Source: Orientallactaga sibirica (lineage: Eukaryota > Chordata > Mammalia > Rodentia > Dipodidae). Taken from it: a stretch of 64,000 bases of DNA. Below, one piece after another: positions 11,392 through 22,649 of the stretch. The notes under the pieces were generated by a model. The model ran no database searches. It saw only the letters and a list, made by a program, of their open reading frames with translations, and was not told where the DNA came from. The stretch is taken from contig JAEOAD010000029.1 of assembly GCA_036365145.1 (NCBI GenBank), forward strand, positions 26,768,001 through 26,832,000, given 5' to 3'. Made by a program: the position numbers and the translations under genes. Position 1 is the stretch's first letter. The number at the start of each line of letters is the position of its first letter.

Positions 11392-12494
11392 AAGGAAGTC
11401 ATGAAGTTGGTTCTATAGCACAGGCCTATGAGAAGAGCAGGGTGAGCTTTGAGACCTCATAGTGGCATAGAACCTGCATCAAGAAAACCCAGGAGGCCAG
11501 CACCATGAGGAATCTGCCCAGAGCACATGGGAGAAACATAGGCAGGGCTGGGGAGAAGCATCAGCTACTCAGGGCTATAATCTGTGTCAGCTCCTGAGTC
11601 CTAAGCTAGGTCAGTGCTGAAGATAAACAAGATAGATTCTTCTAGACCTCTTTCTGAAGCAGAAAATGAACAGAAGCTCAGGTGAATGACTAAATATGGA
11701 CTCCTTCGATGTGATTTAAAACTAAAATAGCACTGGGCTTGGTTTTTACCTCCCCGTGAAGTTCAGAAGATAGACCTTAATGGGCCTGATGGCTCAGCCC
11801 TGGCTTTATCTCACATTTACTCTAATTCCTGTATCCTCCCCCGCCCCCACTCTTAACAGCCAAATTGGTGTGTTCAATAGAAGCCGATAAGATCAGAAGG
11901 TCTTGGCTATCAACTAGAATTAAAAAAAAAAAAAAGGCCCATGGGCACTGCTTAAGGTTATCAAACACCCAAACCATAGCTAAGACTTTTTTCTAAACTG
12001 TGAAGAAATCCTGTTCTCTAGGAAGAAAACACTCACTCTTATATTGACAGAGCCCTAAGACCTTCATTGTGTATCAGTGGCTAAAAAGAACCTTTTCTTT
12101 GAATCACTTGTTTTTGTGTCAAAATGTTATCTCCTTACAAAGTGTCCCTTATTTTTCTTGCTGCTGCTCAGATGTCCAGGTTATTTGATCTGCTTGTTCT
12201 TAGAAAGAAAGAAGGAAAAAATTTTTAAAAAGCAGTCACACACATAATTGCATCATGGGGAGTCTTTGGTTTGTAACCAGAACAAGAAAGACACTCTCCC
12301 ATCTTTTTGCCTTAACCAAAAGGAGTAATGGCTTCATACAAATGAGAAGTTCACAGAGCCAGTTTTGCTTTAGATACGACTGATGAAGACAGTCAAATGA
12401 TGTCACAGGGACCTCATTTCTCCATCTCCCAGCTCTGCTGCTTCATTTTCAGGCAGACCCTCCCCTCCTAGTGTCAACAGGGTGACTGCAGCTC
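11392..12494. other. Unique intergenic sequence
   Basis: About 1.1 kb with no recognised transposon, RNA gene or coding frame. One A tract is present near 11920. Confidence 0.45.
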
Positions 12495-12510
12495 AAGAAC
12501 TGTATCCCAG

Positions 12511-13119
12511 TATGGCAGGAGAGGTCATGAGCCTTAGGGGTACAAAGCCTGTGCTTGTCTGGCTAAATGTATATTTTATTCCCACCAACCTACCCTGAAA
12601 GCACTACACTTAATGTTCATATTCACATATTAACACTACTCTCACTTCTGGTTAGAGAAGCTTCTCTTTTCAGATGGCGATGACCACTGGGATGACCCAA
12701 AAGGCAACACAGTGCTGAGAAGAAGGCATGGAGGAGTGCCCAGCACTGAAACACCTCTGTCACACCCTGCAAGGCTCAGGGACCATTGCCGAAGAGGGGG
12801 CGGATAGAATGGAAGAGCCAAAGGAAGGGTATGACTCCTTATAGTGCAACTGCCCAGACAGAAATTGGCCTCGATATCCATGACCTTGCAGTGCCTATAA
12901 TACCTTCACAACACCCTCAAAATAGAAGAAAAAGATGATGATATCAAATTAAAAGAGAGACTAATGGAGAGAGGGAGAGGATATGATGGAGATTGGAGTT
13001 CTAAAGTAGGAGGGAGGGGAGGGAAATATCATGTGTTTTTTGCATGTAAGTATAGAAGTTGTCAACAAAAAAATAGTAATTAAAAAAATAAAAATTAAAA
13101 ATTAAAAAAAAAAATTTAA
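12511..13119 (+). mobile_element. 5'-truncated L1 (3' UTR only) with 16-bp TSD
   Basis: Matches the L1 3' UTRs elsewhere in this window: 'gagaagcttctcttttcaga', 'aggctcagggaccattgc', 'tggcctcgatatccatgacc', then a purine-rich end and an A-rich tail. The exact TSD AAGAACTGTATCCCAG is at 12495-12510 and 13120-13135. It is about 609 bp with no ORF2, a typical truncated L1 insertion. Confidence 0.93.
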
Positions 13120-13135
13120 AAGAACTGTATCCCAG

Positions 13136-13468
13136 GTATGGGAATGGCATAAAAGAGGGATTTTCTCTTCCTCCATTCAAACAAAAGTCCTGCACCTAAC
13201 TTGCATTGACATGAACTAGGTCAATACTCATTCCTCACCTCATCCCACTGGCCAGGGAAGGAGTCCAATTGTGAGAAACACCAGACAGACCCAATTTAAA
13301 GGCCAGACCTACAAAGCAACATATTCTTCAAAAATGACAAGACCTCAAAAGTCAAAAGAGGCTGTTCAGACTTTAAAAGACCTGATATCAAATGCACTGT
13401 TTTATTTGGCATTGGAAAAATTGATGCTATGAGAACAGTGTTGGTGAGATTTGAATGAGGACTAGTAC
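13136..13468. other. Unique intergenic sequence
   Basis: No repeat or gene recognised. Confidence 0.4.
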
Positions 13469-13484
13469 CATATATTAATATTCT

Positions 13485-13668
13485 TTTTAATATTTTTATT
13501 TTTATGTATTTATTTATTTGAGAGAGAGAGAATAGGCACACCAGGGTCTCTAGCCACTGCAAACAAACTCCAGATGCATACGTCACCATGCACATCCAGC
13601 TTATGTGAGTACTGGGTCCATAGGCTTGGCAGGCAAGCACCTTAACCACTAAGCCATCTCTCCAGCCC
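13485..13668 (-). repeat. B2-like SINE with 16-bp TSD
   Basis: Complete reverse element. CATATATTAATATTCT is at 13469-13484 and again at 13669-13684. Confidence 0.95.
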
Positions 13669-13937
13669 CATATATTAATATTCTAGCAATATTGAAATTC
13701 CTGATTTTGATCATTGCACTGTGATTACACAAGAGAATGTTTTGTCTCTGGGGAGCATGAGCTGAAGGATTTGGGAGTGAAATACATAATTTACTAGTTC
13801 AGCAAAATAATAATAATGTGTATGTGCATGAATATATGCATGTGTGTAGAGAGAGAGAGCAAATATAGCAAAATATTAAGAGTTAGTGGATTCAAATAGA
13901 TGGTATGTGAGAGATCTTTACAATCTTTCTATTTTGT

Positions 13938-14083
13938 TTTGTTTTTTCCTAGGTAGATTCTTACTTGAACCCAGGCTGATCTGGAACTCTTTGTAGTCCC
14001 AGGCTGCCCTCAAACTCATGGCAATCCTCCTACCTCTGCCTCCCAAGTGCTGGAATTAAAGGCATGAACCACTACATCTGAGA
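13938..14083 (-). repeat. B1-type SINE
   Basis: Diverged reverse B1 ending 'aaaggcatgaaccactacat'. Confidence 0.85.
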
Positions 14084-14088
14084 CTCAA

Positions 14089-14225
14089 GATTTTTTTTTT
14101 TTTTGAGGTAGTGTCTCACTCTAGCTTACCTGGAATTCACTCTCAGGGTGGCCTTGAACTCATGGCGATCCTCCTACCTCTGCCTCCCAAGTGCTGGAAT
14201 TAAAGGTGTGCGCCACCATGCCCAG
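14089..14225 (-). repeat. B1-type SINE
   Basis: Reverse B1 with a short deletion in 'gcttacctggaattcactct', directly after the preceding B1. Confidence 0.88.
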
Positions 14226-14329
14226 CACAAGAATATTTTTATAATCTTACAAGTTTTCTGAAAAAATAATCAGAATGCATGTCACCTTTTATAAATGTCA
14301 TATATGTATGAGCGAGTTCCAGGTTATTC

Positions 14330-14688
14330 TTATATATATATACTTATTTGTAAGCAGAGAAAGAGAGAATGAAAATGGTCATGCCAGGGGCACTTGCAAA
14401 TGCAAAATGCAAATTGCCAGAAGCACACACCACTTTGTGCATCTGGCTTTATGTAGGAATGAGAGAATTGAACCAAGCCCAGCGTGGTGGTGCACGCCTT
14501 TAATCCCAGCAACCAGGAGGCAGAGGTAGGAGGATCACCATGAGTTCGAGGTCACCCTGAGACTACATAGTGAATTCCAGGTCAGCCTGAGCTGGAGTGA
14601 GACTCTACCTCGAACAACAAAAAAAAAAAGAGAGAGAGAGAATTGAACCAAGGGTGTCTTTAACCACCAATATATTGCTCCAGCCCCA
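14330..14688 (-). repeat. B2-like SINE split by a B1
   Basis: The reverse element runs 14330-14476 and resumes at 14636, ending 'ttgctccagcccc'. An (AT)n stretch replaces its tail. Confidence 0.8.
14477..14635 (+). repeat. B1-type SINE with 16-bp TSD
   Basis: Complete B1 inside the reverse B2. GAGAGAATTGAACCAA is at 14461-14476 and 14636-14651. Confidence 0.95.
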
Positions 14689-14689
14689 G

Positions 14690-14855
14690 GTTTATTTTAT
14701 TTTATTTTATTTTTTGAGGTAGGGTATTTTTTTGCTCTAGCCTAGGCTGACCGTAATTCACTATGTAGTCTCAGGGTGGCCTTGAACTCACAGTGATCCT
14801 CCTACCTCTGCCTCCAGAGTACTGGGATTAAAGGTGTGTGCCACGATGCCTGGCC
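14690..14855 (-). repeat. B1-type SINE
   Basis: A (TTTTA)n tail, then a reverse B1 with an extra 'atttttttgct' in the right end. Confidence 0.88.
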
Positions 14856-14876
14856 CAGATACCTTTTGAAAATGTA

Positions 14877-15079
14877 GAAGTGCTTGGGAGATGATTCAAC
14901 CAGCAAAGTGCAAACACGAGGTCCTGAGTTCAGATCCCCAGCACTCATGTAAAAGTCAGATATGGCAGTGTGTGGCTGTAATTCCACAGCTGGGGGAGGC
15001 AGAGACAGGAAAATTCCAGGGCTTGCTTGCTAGCTAGACTAGCCAAAACAGTGATCTCTAGGTTCAATAAGAAACCCTG
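14877..15079 (+). repeat. B4-like ID-B1 composite SINE
   Basis: An ID-like head ('ggtcctgagttcagatcccc') is joined to a B1-like body ending 'aagaaaccctgtctcaaaaa', an old rodent composite layout. Confidence 0.65.
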
Positions 15080-15095
15080 TCTCAAAAAGCAACAT

Positions 15096-15296
15096 GGTTC
15101 TGGAGAGATGGCTTAGCAGTTAAGGTATTTGCCTGCAAAGTCAAAGGACCCAGGTTCGATTCCCCAGGACCCACATAAGCCAAATGCACCTGGTGGCACA
15201 TGTGTCTGGAATTTGTTTGCAGAGGCTACAAGCCCTGGTGTGCCCATTTTCTCTGTCTCTCTCTCAAATAAATAAATAAATAAATAAATAATAAAA
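15096..15296 (+). repeat. B2-like SINE
   Basis: Complete, with an intact B box GGTTCGATTCC and an (AAAT)n tail. Confidence 0.93.
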
Positions 15297-15403
15297 GGTG
15301 GAGAGCAATTAAGGATTATATCAACTTCTGGCTTCCATATACATACATATTAAAGAAGGGAAGAGAGTTATATATAAGTCCTACTCTACTGAGTCCAGTT
15401 CTT

Positions 15404-15739
15404 TTATTTATTTTTATTTTTTTTTTTTGAGTTAGGGTCTCACTCTAGCTTAGGCTGACCTGGAATTCACTATGTAGTCTCAGGGTGGCCTCAAACTCAT
15501 GGTGATCCTCCTACCTCTGCCTCCCAAGTGCTGGGATTAAAGGCGTGCGCCATCGCACCCGGCTTATTTATTTATTTTTATTTATTTATTTAGTGGTTTT
15601 TCAAGGTAGGGTCTCGCTCTAGCCCAGGCTGACCTGGAATTCACTACGTAGTCTCAGGGTGGCCTTGAACTCACGGTGATCCTCCTACCTCTGCCTCCTG
15701 AATGCTGGGATTAAAGGTGTGCGCCACCACACCTGGCTT
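15404..15739 (-). repeat. Two tandem B1-type SINEs within one 16-bp TSD
   Basis: Two reverse B1 copies (15404-15563 and 15564-15739) stand head to tail. A single TSD, CTGAGTCCAGTTCTTT, flanks the pair at 15389-15404 and 15740-15755. The second copy probably landed in the tail of the first, or the pair moved as a dimer. Confidence 0.93.
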
Positions 15740-15977
15740 CTGAGTCCAGTTCTTTAGAAGACCAGGCAGTCTCAGTAGTTTAAGCTGTCGAGAGAAAGTT
15801 TCACTCACCACCAGCTATTTTCCTCTTGCTCTCCACCTTGTTCGTTGAGCCACAGTCTCTCATTGAACCCCAGAGGTTCAGCTAGTCTAGCTAGCCAGCT
15901 TGCCCCGCCCCCAGCCACCTGTCTCCACCTCCTGAGCAGCGCTATGTGGGTGCTAGGGATCATGCTCAGGTCCTCAT

Positions 15978-16175
15978 GTGACAGGGTCTCATGTAGTCTA
16001 GGCTGGCCTTGAACTCTCTGTGTAGCTGAGGATGGTCTCAAACTCCTGACCCTCCTCTTTCCACCTCTGGGTTTACAAATGTGTACCACTATGACCAGTT
16101 TTGCGATACTGGGGATCCAACCAGAGGATTCATGCATGCTATAAACAATCTACTGACTGAACTACATCCCCAGCC
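15978..16175 (-). repeat. Old B1 plus ID-like SINE remnants
   Basis: Reverse B1-like text ('cttgaactctctgtgtagct') is followed by a reverse ID unit ending 'ctacatccccagcc'. Both are strongly diverged. Confidence 0.6.
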
Positions 16176-16176
16176 A

Positions 16177-16318
16177 TTTTAAAAAACAGACTTTCACACT
16201 GTAGCCCAGGCTGGCCTAGAATTCACTATGTAGTCCAGGATGATCTCAAACTCACAGTGAATCACCTGTCTCAGCCTCCCAGGTGTTGGGATAACTGACG
16301 TGAGCCTTCACACTTGGC
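16177..16318 (-). repeat. B1-type SINE
   Basis: Diverged reverse B1 ending 'ccttcacacttggct'. Confidence 0.8.
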
Positions 16319-16725
16319 TCCCCTTCATGTTGTAGTCTTAAGGTAAAATCCTTTCTTAAGGAAATGTTGTTTTGTTCTAAAGATCTTCAACTGACTGGAC
16401 AAAGTCCACACACAGGATAATCTCCTTAATTTCCAGTCAGCTGATTGCAAACATTACTCACCTCTACAAAACACCTCCGCAACAATACTTATACTGTGTT
16501 AACCGAGCACCAGACTCCAGTGAAGTTGGCCCATGCAATGCACCACCACAGCTTTTGAGGTATATTTCCCATGTCCGCCTCAGCCAGCATTGTCTCCCTG
16601 GGTTTGGACAGCTGACCTGGCCTGCTTCAGGAATGCTGAATGCAGGAGTACAGTCCCCACCCCTGCCAGGATCAGGAAATGACCCGGAGGACAGAAATGA
16701 AATGCTGCAGGTGGAGCAGAAAGCT
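16319..16725. other. Unique intergenic sequence
   Basis: No recognised repeat or coding frame. Confidence 0.4.
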
Positions 16726-16731
16726 GGAAGG

Positions 16732-16918
16732 AGAGCTGAGGATGCAGCTCAATTGGTGAAGTCCTTACCGAGCATACTAGAGCCCTGCATTTGATCCCCA
16801 GCAGCCAGGTGTGGTGGGGCACACCTAGAATCCCAGCACTCAGAAGGTGAAGGAAGAATGATCAGAAGTTGGAGGACATTCTGGGCTGCAGGAGACCCTG
16901 CCTCAGGGGAAAAAATGA
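16732..16918 (+). repeat. B4-like ID-B1 composite SINE
   Basis: An ID head ('gaggatgcagctcaattggt') flows into 'gccaggtgtggtggggcaca' and a B1-like end. Confidence 0.65.
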
Positions 16919-16987
16919 AAAGGTAGGAGACTCAATTTTGAATTTGGCCTTCAGATCTGCTCTATGAGGCCTAGAGCGCTACTTCAG

Positions 16988-17152
16988 ACTTTTTTTTTTT
17001 TTCTTTTTGGTTTTTTCCAGGTAGGGTCTTGCTCTAAGCCCAGCTGACCTGGAATTCACTATGTAGTCTCAGGCTAGCCTTGAATCACAGCGATCCTCCC
17101 ACCTTAGCCTCCCAAGTTCTGGGATTAAAGGCGTGCGCCCCCACACCTGGCC
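16988..17152 (-). repeat. B1-type SINE
   Basis: Reverse B1 with T-rich tail, ending 'gcgtgcgcccccacacctgg'. Confidence 0.9.
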
Positions 17153-17183
17153 AGACATTATTTTTAAAAATATACTTTTTTTC

Positions 17184-17333
17184 AGGCTGGAGAGATTGCT
17201 TAGCGGTTGGGGTGCTTGCCTTCAAAGCCTGGAGACCCAGGTTCAATTCCCCAGTACCCACATAAGCTGGATGCACAGGGTGGCACCTGCATCTGCAGTT
17301 CATTTGCAGGGGCTATAGGCCCTGGTGTGCCCA

Positions 17334-17381
<48 letters not shown>

Positions 17382-17417
17382 GCCACTCTCCCAATTAAAT
17401 AAATAATATTTTTTTAA
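17184..17417 (+). repeat. B2-like SINE
   Basis: Complete, with A box, B box GGTTCAATTCC, a long (CT)n stretch and an AAATAAATAA tail. Confidence 0.93.
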
Positions 17418-17601
17418 TACTTTCATTTATTTGTAAGTAGGAAGAGAGAGAGAATGGGCACAAGGTCTCTTGCCACTGTAAATGAACTCCAGACACACAT
17501 GCCACTTTGTGCATCTGGCTTTAGGTGGGTACTAAAGAAGGCAAACCCAGGCTATCAGGCTTTACAAGCAAGAGCCTTTAGCCTCAGAGCCATCTCTCCA
17601 G
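17418..17601 (-). repeat. B2-like SINE
   Basis: Reverse copy directly abutting the preceding forward copy, so the two form a tail-to-tail pair. Confidence 0.88.
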
Positions 17602-17819
17602 GTCCTCCCAGCCTTCCTTATCTGGGACCGAAATCAGCCTCTACCAACTTTCAGTCCTGGGTTTTCTGTCCTATGTAACTGAGTGCAATTCTATGTGATG
17701 CAAAAATGAGAGAAAATACAGCTCATTTAAAAAAGTTGTTAAACAGAGGACTGAACAAGGAAATGTTTTTAAGAAACACAGTTCTGGATGACAGAAATAA
17801 GACTGCAGGGAATTTTGGA

Positions 17820-18300
17820 GGGCTGGGAACTTAGCTCTATTCTTAGAGCGCTTGCCTAGTGTAACAGACAGCTTCAGGTTCACTGAGATGAACTTCCAGA
17901 CCAGGCACAGATATGGAGGAAGAGATTTATTGACACTTACAGATCCAGGGGAAGTTCCATAATGGCAGAAGAAGCTGGCCTGTTTTCACAGGACCAAAGA
18001 CAGAGAAAGAATCCACAGGCCAAAAGCCACACAGCACAGCACACTTCAGGAACTCCAGCTAGGCACACTTTGCACATCTTTAGATTGAAATCTCAAACCT
18101 ACCACCACACCTTAAGATCTGCCCAGCTGACATTGCCTCCAGCCATTGGGGCCATCTATTCAAACTACCACACCTAGCAAGCACTGAGCCCTGGGTTCAA
18201 TCCCACTACAGCCTAAAGCTGGGCATGGTGGTGCATGCCAATAATTCCAGCTTTTAGGAGGGAGAGGCAGGAACACCAGAAGCTCAAGAAAGCCTGGAAT
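17820..18300 (+). repeat. ID-B1 composite SINE split by an LTR
   Basis: The ID head at 17820-17859 continues after the inserted LTR at 18178 ('caagcactgagccctgggtt') and then into a diverged B1 body up to about 18300. Confidence 0.7.
17860..18172 (-). mobile_element. MaLR-type solo LTR with 5-bp TSD
   Basis: A 313-bp unit bounded TG...CA with the TSD CCTAG at 17855-17859 and 18173-18177. On the minus strand it begins TGTGGTAGTTTGAATA and contains GTCAATAAATC. It lies inside an older ID-type SINE whose two halves realign when it is removed. Solo LTR. The 5-bp TSD fits ERVL/MaLR elements. Confidence 0.85.
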
Positions 18301-18379
18301 ACATGAACCTCCAAGGGAAAAAAATCAGCCATAAATCTTTATGCACTGATAACATTTTCCACCTACACACAAGCAGGCG

Positions 18380-18381
<2 letters not shown>

Positions 18382-18420
<39 letters not shown>
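18382..18420. repeat. (AC)n microsatellite
   Basis: About 19 uninterrupted AC units. Confidence 0.95.
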
Positions 18421-18424
<4 letters not shown>

Positions 18425-18539
18425 CCAGTTAGAAGAATGCCAGGCCCAGATGGTTTCACAGATGACTTCTTTCAAAGCTGCAGGAAAACAATGACTTCAA
18501 TACCTCAAGATTTGTTTCAGTAGCTAGAAGAGGACATAT

Positions 18540-18745
18540 GTCTGCTGCGAGGATTACTTCTGGCTGTCAGCTTGACTAGACTAAGGAATCGCTAGAGAAC
18601 TGTAAAGCATTAATGCTGGGTGTGACCATGGAGGTTTCCAGAGGAGATGGGCTGTGTTGCGAGTCAGAGCTGGGACAAGCCTTCCTCCACGTGGACTGAC
18701 ACTATCTTGCCAGCTGAAATCCTCTCTCTCTCTTTCTCTCCCATC
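18540..18745 (+). mobile_element. LTR fragment, MaLR-like
   Basis: Text such as 'ggctgtcagcttgactagac' and 'gaggtttccagaggagatgg' resembles the 5' part of TGTCAACTTGA-type LTRs. The 3' part is missing or unrecognisable. 18746-19060 shows no recognised repeat. Confidence 0.5.
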
Positions 18746-19062
18746 TATATGTATTCACATAGAGGGGGGCAACCATAGGTAAAACCTATAAAGGTAGAAT
18801 GGTAAACAAGAATAAATATAAAGAAATGAGTAGGAAGAGGGGTGAGTGAAAGGGGAAGGACACATGTGACAAGTAAACAGGACAATATTAAGGGGGAAGA
18901 GAGGAGTTGAGGGGGAGAGGGACATTGGGAGAAGAGGAGGGCATGATCAACTAAAACAAATTGTAGTTGAAAATGCCAGAATGAATGATATCTAAATGTT
19001 CGCCTGTCAACTAAAAACAATTTAAAAACCAGGGGAAATAATCATAGCATAAAAGGGGTAAT

Positions 19063-20000
19063 TCACATTAGTCAGGGCTCTCTAGAGAAACAGAACTGCC
19101 AGGTTCAATACACATACAGACGCCTGAGAGAGGATGTCCTGGGGAGTTGGCTCACATGGTTATGGACGCTGAGAAGTCCCACAACAGTCTGTCTGCAGGC
19201 TCTAGACTCTGAGACCAGGAAGCAGCTGTATAAGCCTCAGTCTTAGGCCATGGAGGCAAGTCCTTAAGTCCACAGGCCACAAACCCTGGCGTTTGTATTT
19301 CCAAGGGCAAGAGAAGGGCATTCCAGCTCTGAGATGAAAGAGAGAGAGGAATGGACAGTACCCAGTGTGGATGGACCAGAGACAGAGGAAAAAGCTGAAG
19401 ACCAAGTGAGCAAAAGCAAGGCAAAGGCAGCAAGGGGCTGGCCTGGTAGACTCCTCATATATAAGAGTGCCAGGCCTCAGAGATGGCTTAACAGTTAAGA
19501 TGCATGCCTGCAAAGCCTAAGGACCCCAGTTCGATTCTCCAGGTTCCATGTAAGTCAGATGCACACAGTGGCACATGCATCTAGAGCTCATTTGCAGTGG
19601 CTAGAGGTCTGGCACGCCCATTCTCACTCCCTCTCTCTCTTTCCCTCTCTCTGTCTCTAATTAAAAAAAAAAAAATCTTAGCTGGGCGTGGTGGCGCACG
19701 CCTTTAATCCCAGCACTTGGGAGGCAGAGGTAGGAGGATCACTGAGAGTTTGAGGCCACCCTGAGACTACATAGTTAATTCCAGGTCAGCCTGGACCAGA
19801 GTGAAACCCTACCTCGAAAAACAAAAACAAAACAAAAAAAATCTTTAAAATAAAAAAGAGTGCCAGGCCTCATAGTCACATGTGAGAGTGCCAGGCCTGG
19901 TAGAAACTTCACACATGCAAGTTCCAGACCTAATAGTCACCTCACACACGAGAGTGACAAACCAGACCAGACAGTGTGTGATTGCAATGTGTACGCCAAC
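19063..20000 (-). mobile_element. ERVL/MLT2-like LTR, interrupted by two SINEs
   Basis: Begins with the reverse LTR end 'attagtcagggctctctaga' and 'gaaacagaactgcc', runs to about 19479 and resumes at 19857. The far border is not clear. No internal gene is attached. Confidence 0.6.
19480..19856 (+). repeat. B2-like SINE followed by B1-type SINE in one TSD
   Basis: B2-like copy at 19480-19675 with a CT-rich end and A tail, then B1 at 19680-19850. AGAGTGCCAGGCCTCA flanks the pair at 19464-19479 and 19857-19872. Confidence 0.88.
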
Positions 20001-20040
20001 TTCATCTCTCAAAAAGTGAAAGCTATTTGTTTCCATATTT

Positions 20041-20278
20041 TTTCATTTTATTTATTTATTTGAGAGAGTGAAAGAGAAAGAGGCAGAGAGAGAGAGAATG
20101 GGCATGCCAGGGCCTCCAGCCACTGCAAACAAACTCCAGATGCACATACCACCTTGTGCACCTGGCTTACGTGGATCCTGGGGAATCAAACGGAGGTCCT
20201 TTGGCTTTGTAGGCAAAACACCCTGTTTCCATATTTTATTTTATTTTAATTTTTATTTATTTAGCCATCTCTCTAGCC
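20041..20278 (-). repeat. B2-like SINE with an internal rearrangement
   Basis: The reverse copy begins with (TTTA)n and ends 'gccatctctctagccc'. About 43 bp that look like its own target site and tail sit inside its head (20223-20265). Confidence 0.8.
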
Positions 20279-20292
20279 CTGTTTCCATATTT

Positions 20293-20519
20293 TAATCTGA
20301 CTTTTTTTGTCTGTAATGCAAAACCTCCAATTTGTTTTGGAAACTTAAGTTTTGCTGATATTTTAGTTGGATCCTCCTGAATATCCAAGTATTATCAGAT
20401 ACTACAATTTTGTCAAGTGTTACATGGTTGTAATTGTTTTATCTTAATAACAAAGATAAGTGATATTCTGAAAAATTTAAGTATGAAGCTATTAGATAGT
20501 CATTTAAAAATAAGATATT
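20293..20519. other. Unique AT-rich sequence
   Basis: No recognised repeat or gene. Confidence 0.4.
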
Positions 20520-20668
20520 GCCAGGAGTGATGGTGCATGCCTTTAATCCCAACACTTGGGAGGCAGAGGTAGGAAGGCTGCTGTGAGTTCAAGGGCACCC
20601 GGAGACTACATAGTGAATTCCAGGTCAGCCTGAGCTAGAGTGAGTCCCTACCTCAGAAAAACAAAAAG
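20520..20668 (+). repeat. B1-type SINE
   Basis: Complete B1 with minor changes ('ggcacccggagactacatag'). Confidence 0.92.
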
Positions 20669-20743
20669 ACATCCTTGGATCTTACAAACTGTTTAAACTG
20701 TTTATTTGGAGCTTTTTTCTGTATAATTCTTAATAAAAGACTT

Positions 20744-20888
20744 TTGGTTTTTCGAGGTAGGGTCTCACTTTAGCTCAGGCTGACCTGGAATTCACTATGT
20801 AGTCTCAGGGTGGCCTCGAACTCACAGCGATCCTCCTACCTCTGCCTCCCGAGTGCTGGGATTAAAGGCGTGTGCCACCACGCCTGGC
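20744..20888 (-). repeat. B1-type SINE with TSD
   Basis: Little-diverged reverse B1. TTAATAAAAGAC flanks it near 20731 and 20889. Confidence 0.93.
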
Positions 20889-20937
20889 TTAATAAAAGAC
20901 ATTTTGTGTGTAGAAAAAAAAATATATATATTCTGGA

Positions 20938-21142
20938 TTCAGGCATGGTGGTACAAACCTCTAATCCTAGCACTCAGGGAGGCAGAGGTAGGAGGATCGC
21001 CGTGAGTTCGAGGCCACCCTGAGACTACATAGTGAATTCAAAGTCAGCCTGAGCTAGAGTGAGACCCTACCTTGAAAAACCTATACGCGCACACACACGC
21101 GCGCGCACACACACACACGCACGCACACACACAGACACACAT
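20938..21142 (+). repeat. B1-type SINE followed by (CA/CG)n
   Basis: B1 at 20938-21083. Its tail has become an alternating purine-pyrimidine run, (CACGCG)-like, at about 21088-21142. Confidence 0.9.
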
Positions 21143-22049
21143 ACCAGTGATCTCCCTGACATCTAGCATGCATTATTCACATGTGTATGGTAATATTGTT
21201 ACCAACAAGCCTGTTGCACTTCCAATAGTATAAAAGGATAGTACTGACACTTTTGTTCACAATGTTATTGGGTGTTTTTTTTTTTTTTTTTTTTTTGACA
21301 ACTTCCATAATTGTAGACAATAACCCATGGTAATTCCCTCCCTCCACCCACTTTCCCCTTTGAAACTTCACCTCTTCCCCTCTCAATCAGCCTCTCTTTT
21401 ATTTTGATGTCATGATCTTTTCCTCCTATTATAAATATTTGTGTAGGTAGTGTCAGGCACTGCAAGGGCATGGATATCCAGGCCAATTTGTGTCTGGAGG
21501 AGCACGTTGTAAAAGTCCTATCCTTCTTTTGACTCTTATATTCTTTCCACCTCCTCTTCCACAATGGACCCTGAGCCTTGGAAGGTGTGACAGAGATGTT
21601 TCAGTGCTGAGCACTCTTCAATCACTTCTTCTCAGCACCACGGTGCCTTCTGAGTCATTCCAAGGTCACTGCCATCTGAAAAGAAAAGCTTCTCTAACCA
21701 AAAGTGAGAGTAGCATTAATATATAGGTATGAACGTTAAGAGAAGTGTTTACCAGGCAGTTTGGTGAGCATAGTATATACATTTAGCCAGACACCAGAAG
21801 ATATTATACCCCTAGGGATCATAACTATCTATGCCAAAGGTTTTTCAGTATCAGGGATGTAGTCTCTCCTGTGGAGCAGGCCTCCAGTCCAATTACAGAG
21901 CGGTTAGTTTCCCCCAAAACAGACATGCCATTATTGTACCCATTGCCTCATTTGGCTTTGCTGGCCAAATTTAAGGCTTGCAGTGTCCACTGTTGTCTAT
22001 TTCCACTGATGACCTCTCTCTCCCATACAGCTGCATGCAGTATAGCTTT

Positions 22050-22197
22050 TTGTTTGTTTTTCGAGGTAAGGTTTCATTCTAATCCAGGCAGACCTGGAAT
22101 TCACTATGTAGTCTCAGGGTACCCTCAAACTCATGGGTGATCCTCCTGCCTCTGCTTCCCTAGTGCTGGGATTAAAGGCATGCGCCACCACGCACAG
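22050..22197 (-). repeat. B1-type SINE nested in L1 A
   Basis: Reverse B1 flanked by near-matching 'agtatagctttt' and 'agcatagcttta'. Confidence 0.9.
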
Positions 22198-22649
22198 GCA
22201 GCATAGCTTTATCCAGCTTTCTGTCAGCTGGTCCACATGGAGGAGGCTTTCAGCTCAGCTCCAACAAGATTTCTCAGTGACCTTGCAGCCCAAGTATGTG
22301 GAGTCTTCAGCAATAGGGTCTTACCATCTATTCCTGGTGGGAAACCAAGAGCCTCAGCAATGGCCTGTAATGTTTTGGGGATATCCATGACCTCCCTGGC
22401 CAACAACTTGCTGGAAGGTATTCCATTCCTAGCACTGAAAATTTTCTAGTAACAATCTATGGCTTCTGAGTGTTCCATTGTCCAGAAAAGTAGGTTTCCA
22501 TATGACTTATTTATATCCTCTTAGATTTTGATTAGCCCTCCCTCCACCATTCCTTTACTCAATCTATTCCCCTGACCTCATGTAGTATCCACATATGAGA
22601 GGGAATATGAGATGTTTGGCTTTCTGGGCCAGGGTTACCTCACTTAAGA

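Noticed and set aside
17184..17260. tRNA-like A and B boxes in many places (this is one example)
   Set aside because: They are the pol III promoters of B2/ID-like SINE heads. No complete cloverleaf with an anticodon stem was seen, so they are not called as tRNA genes.
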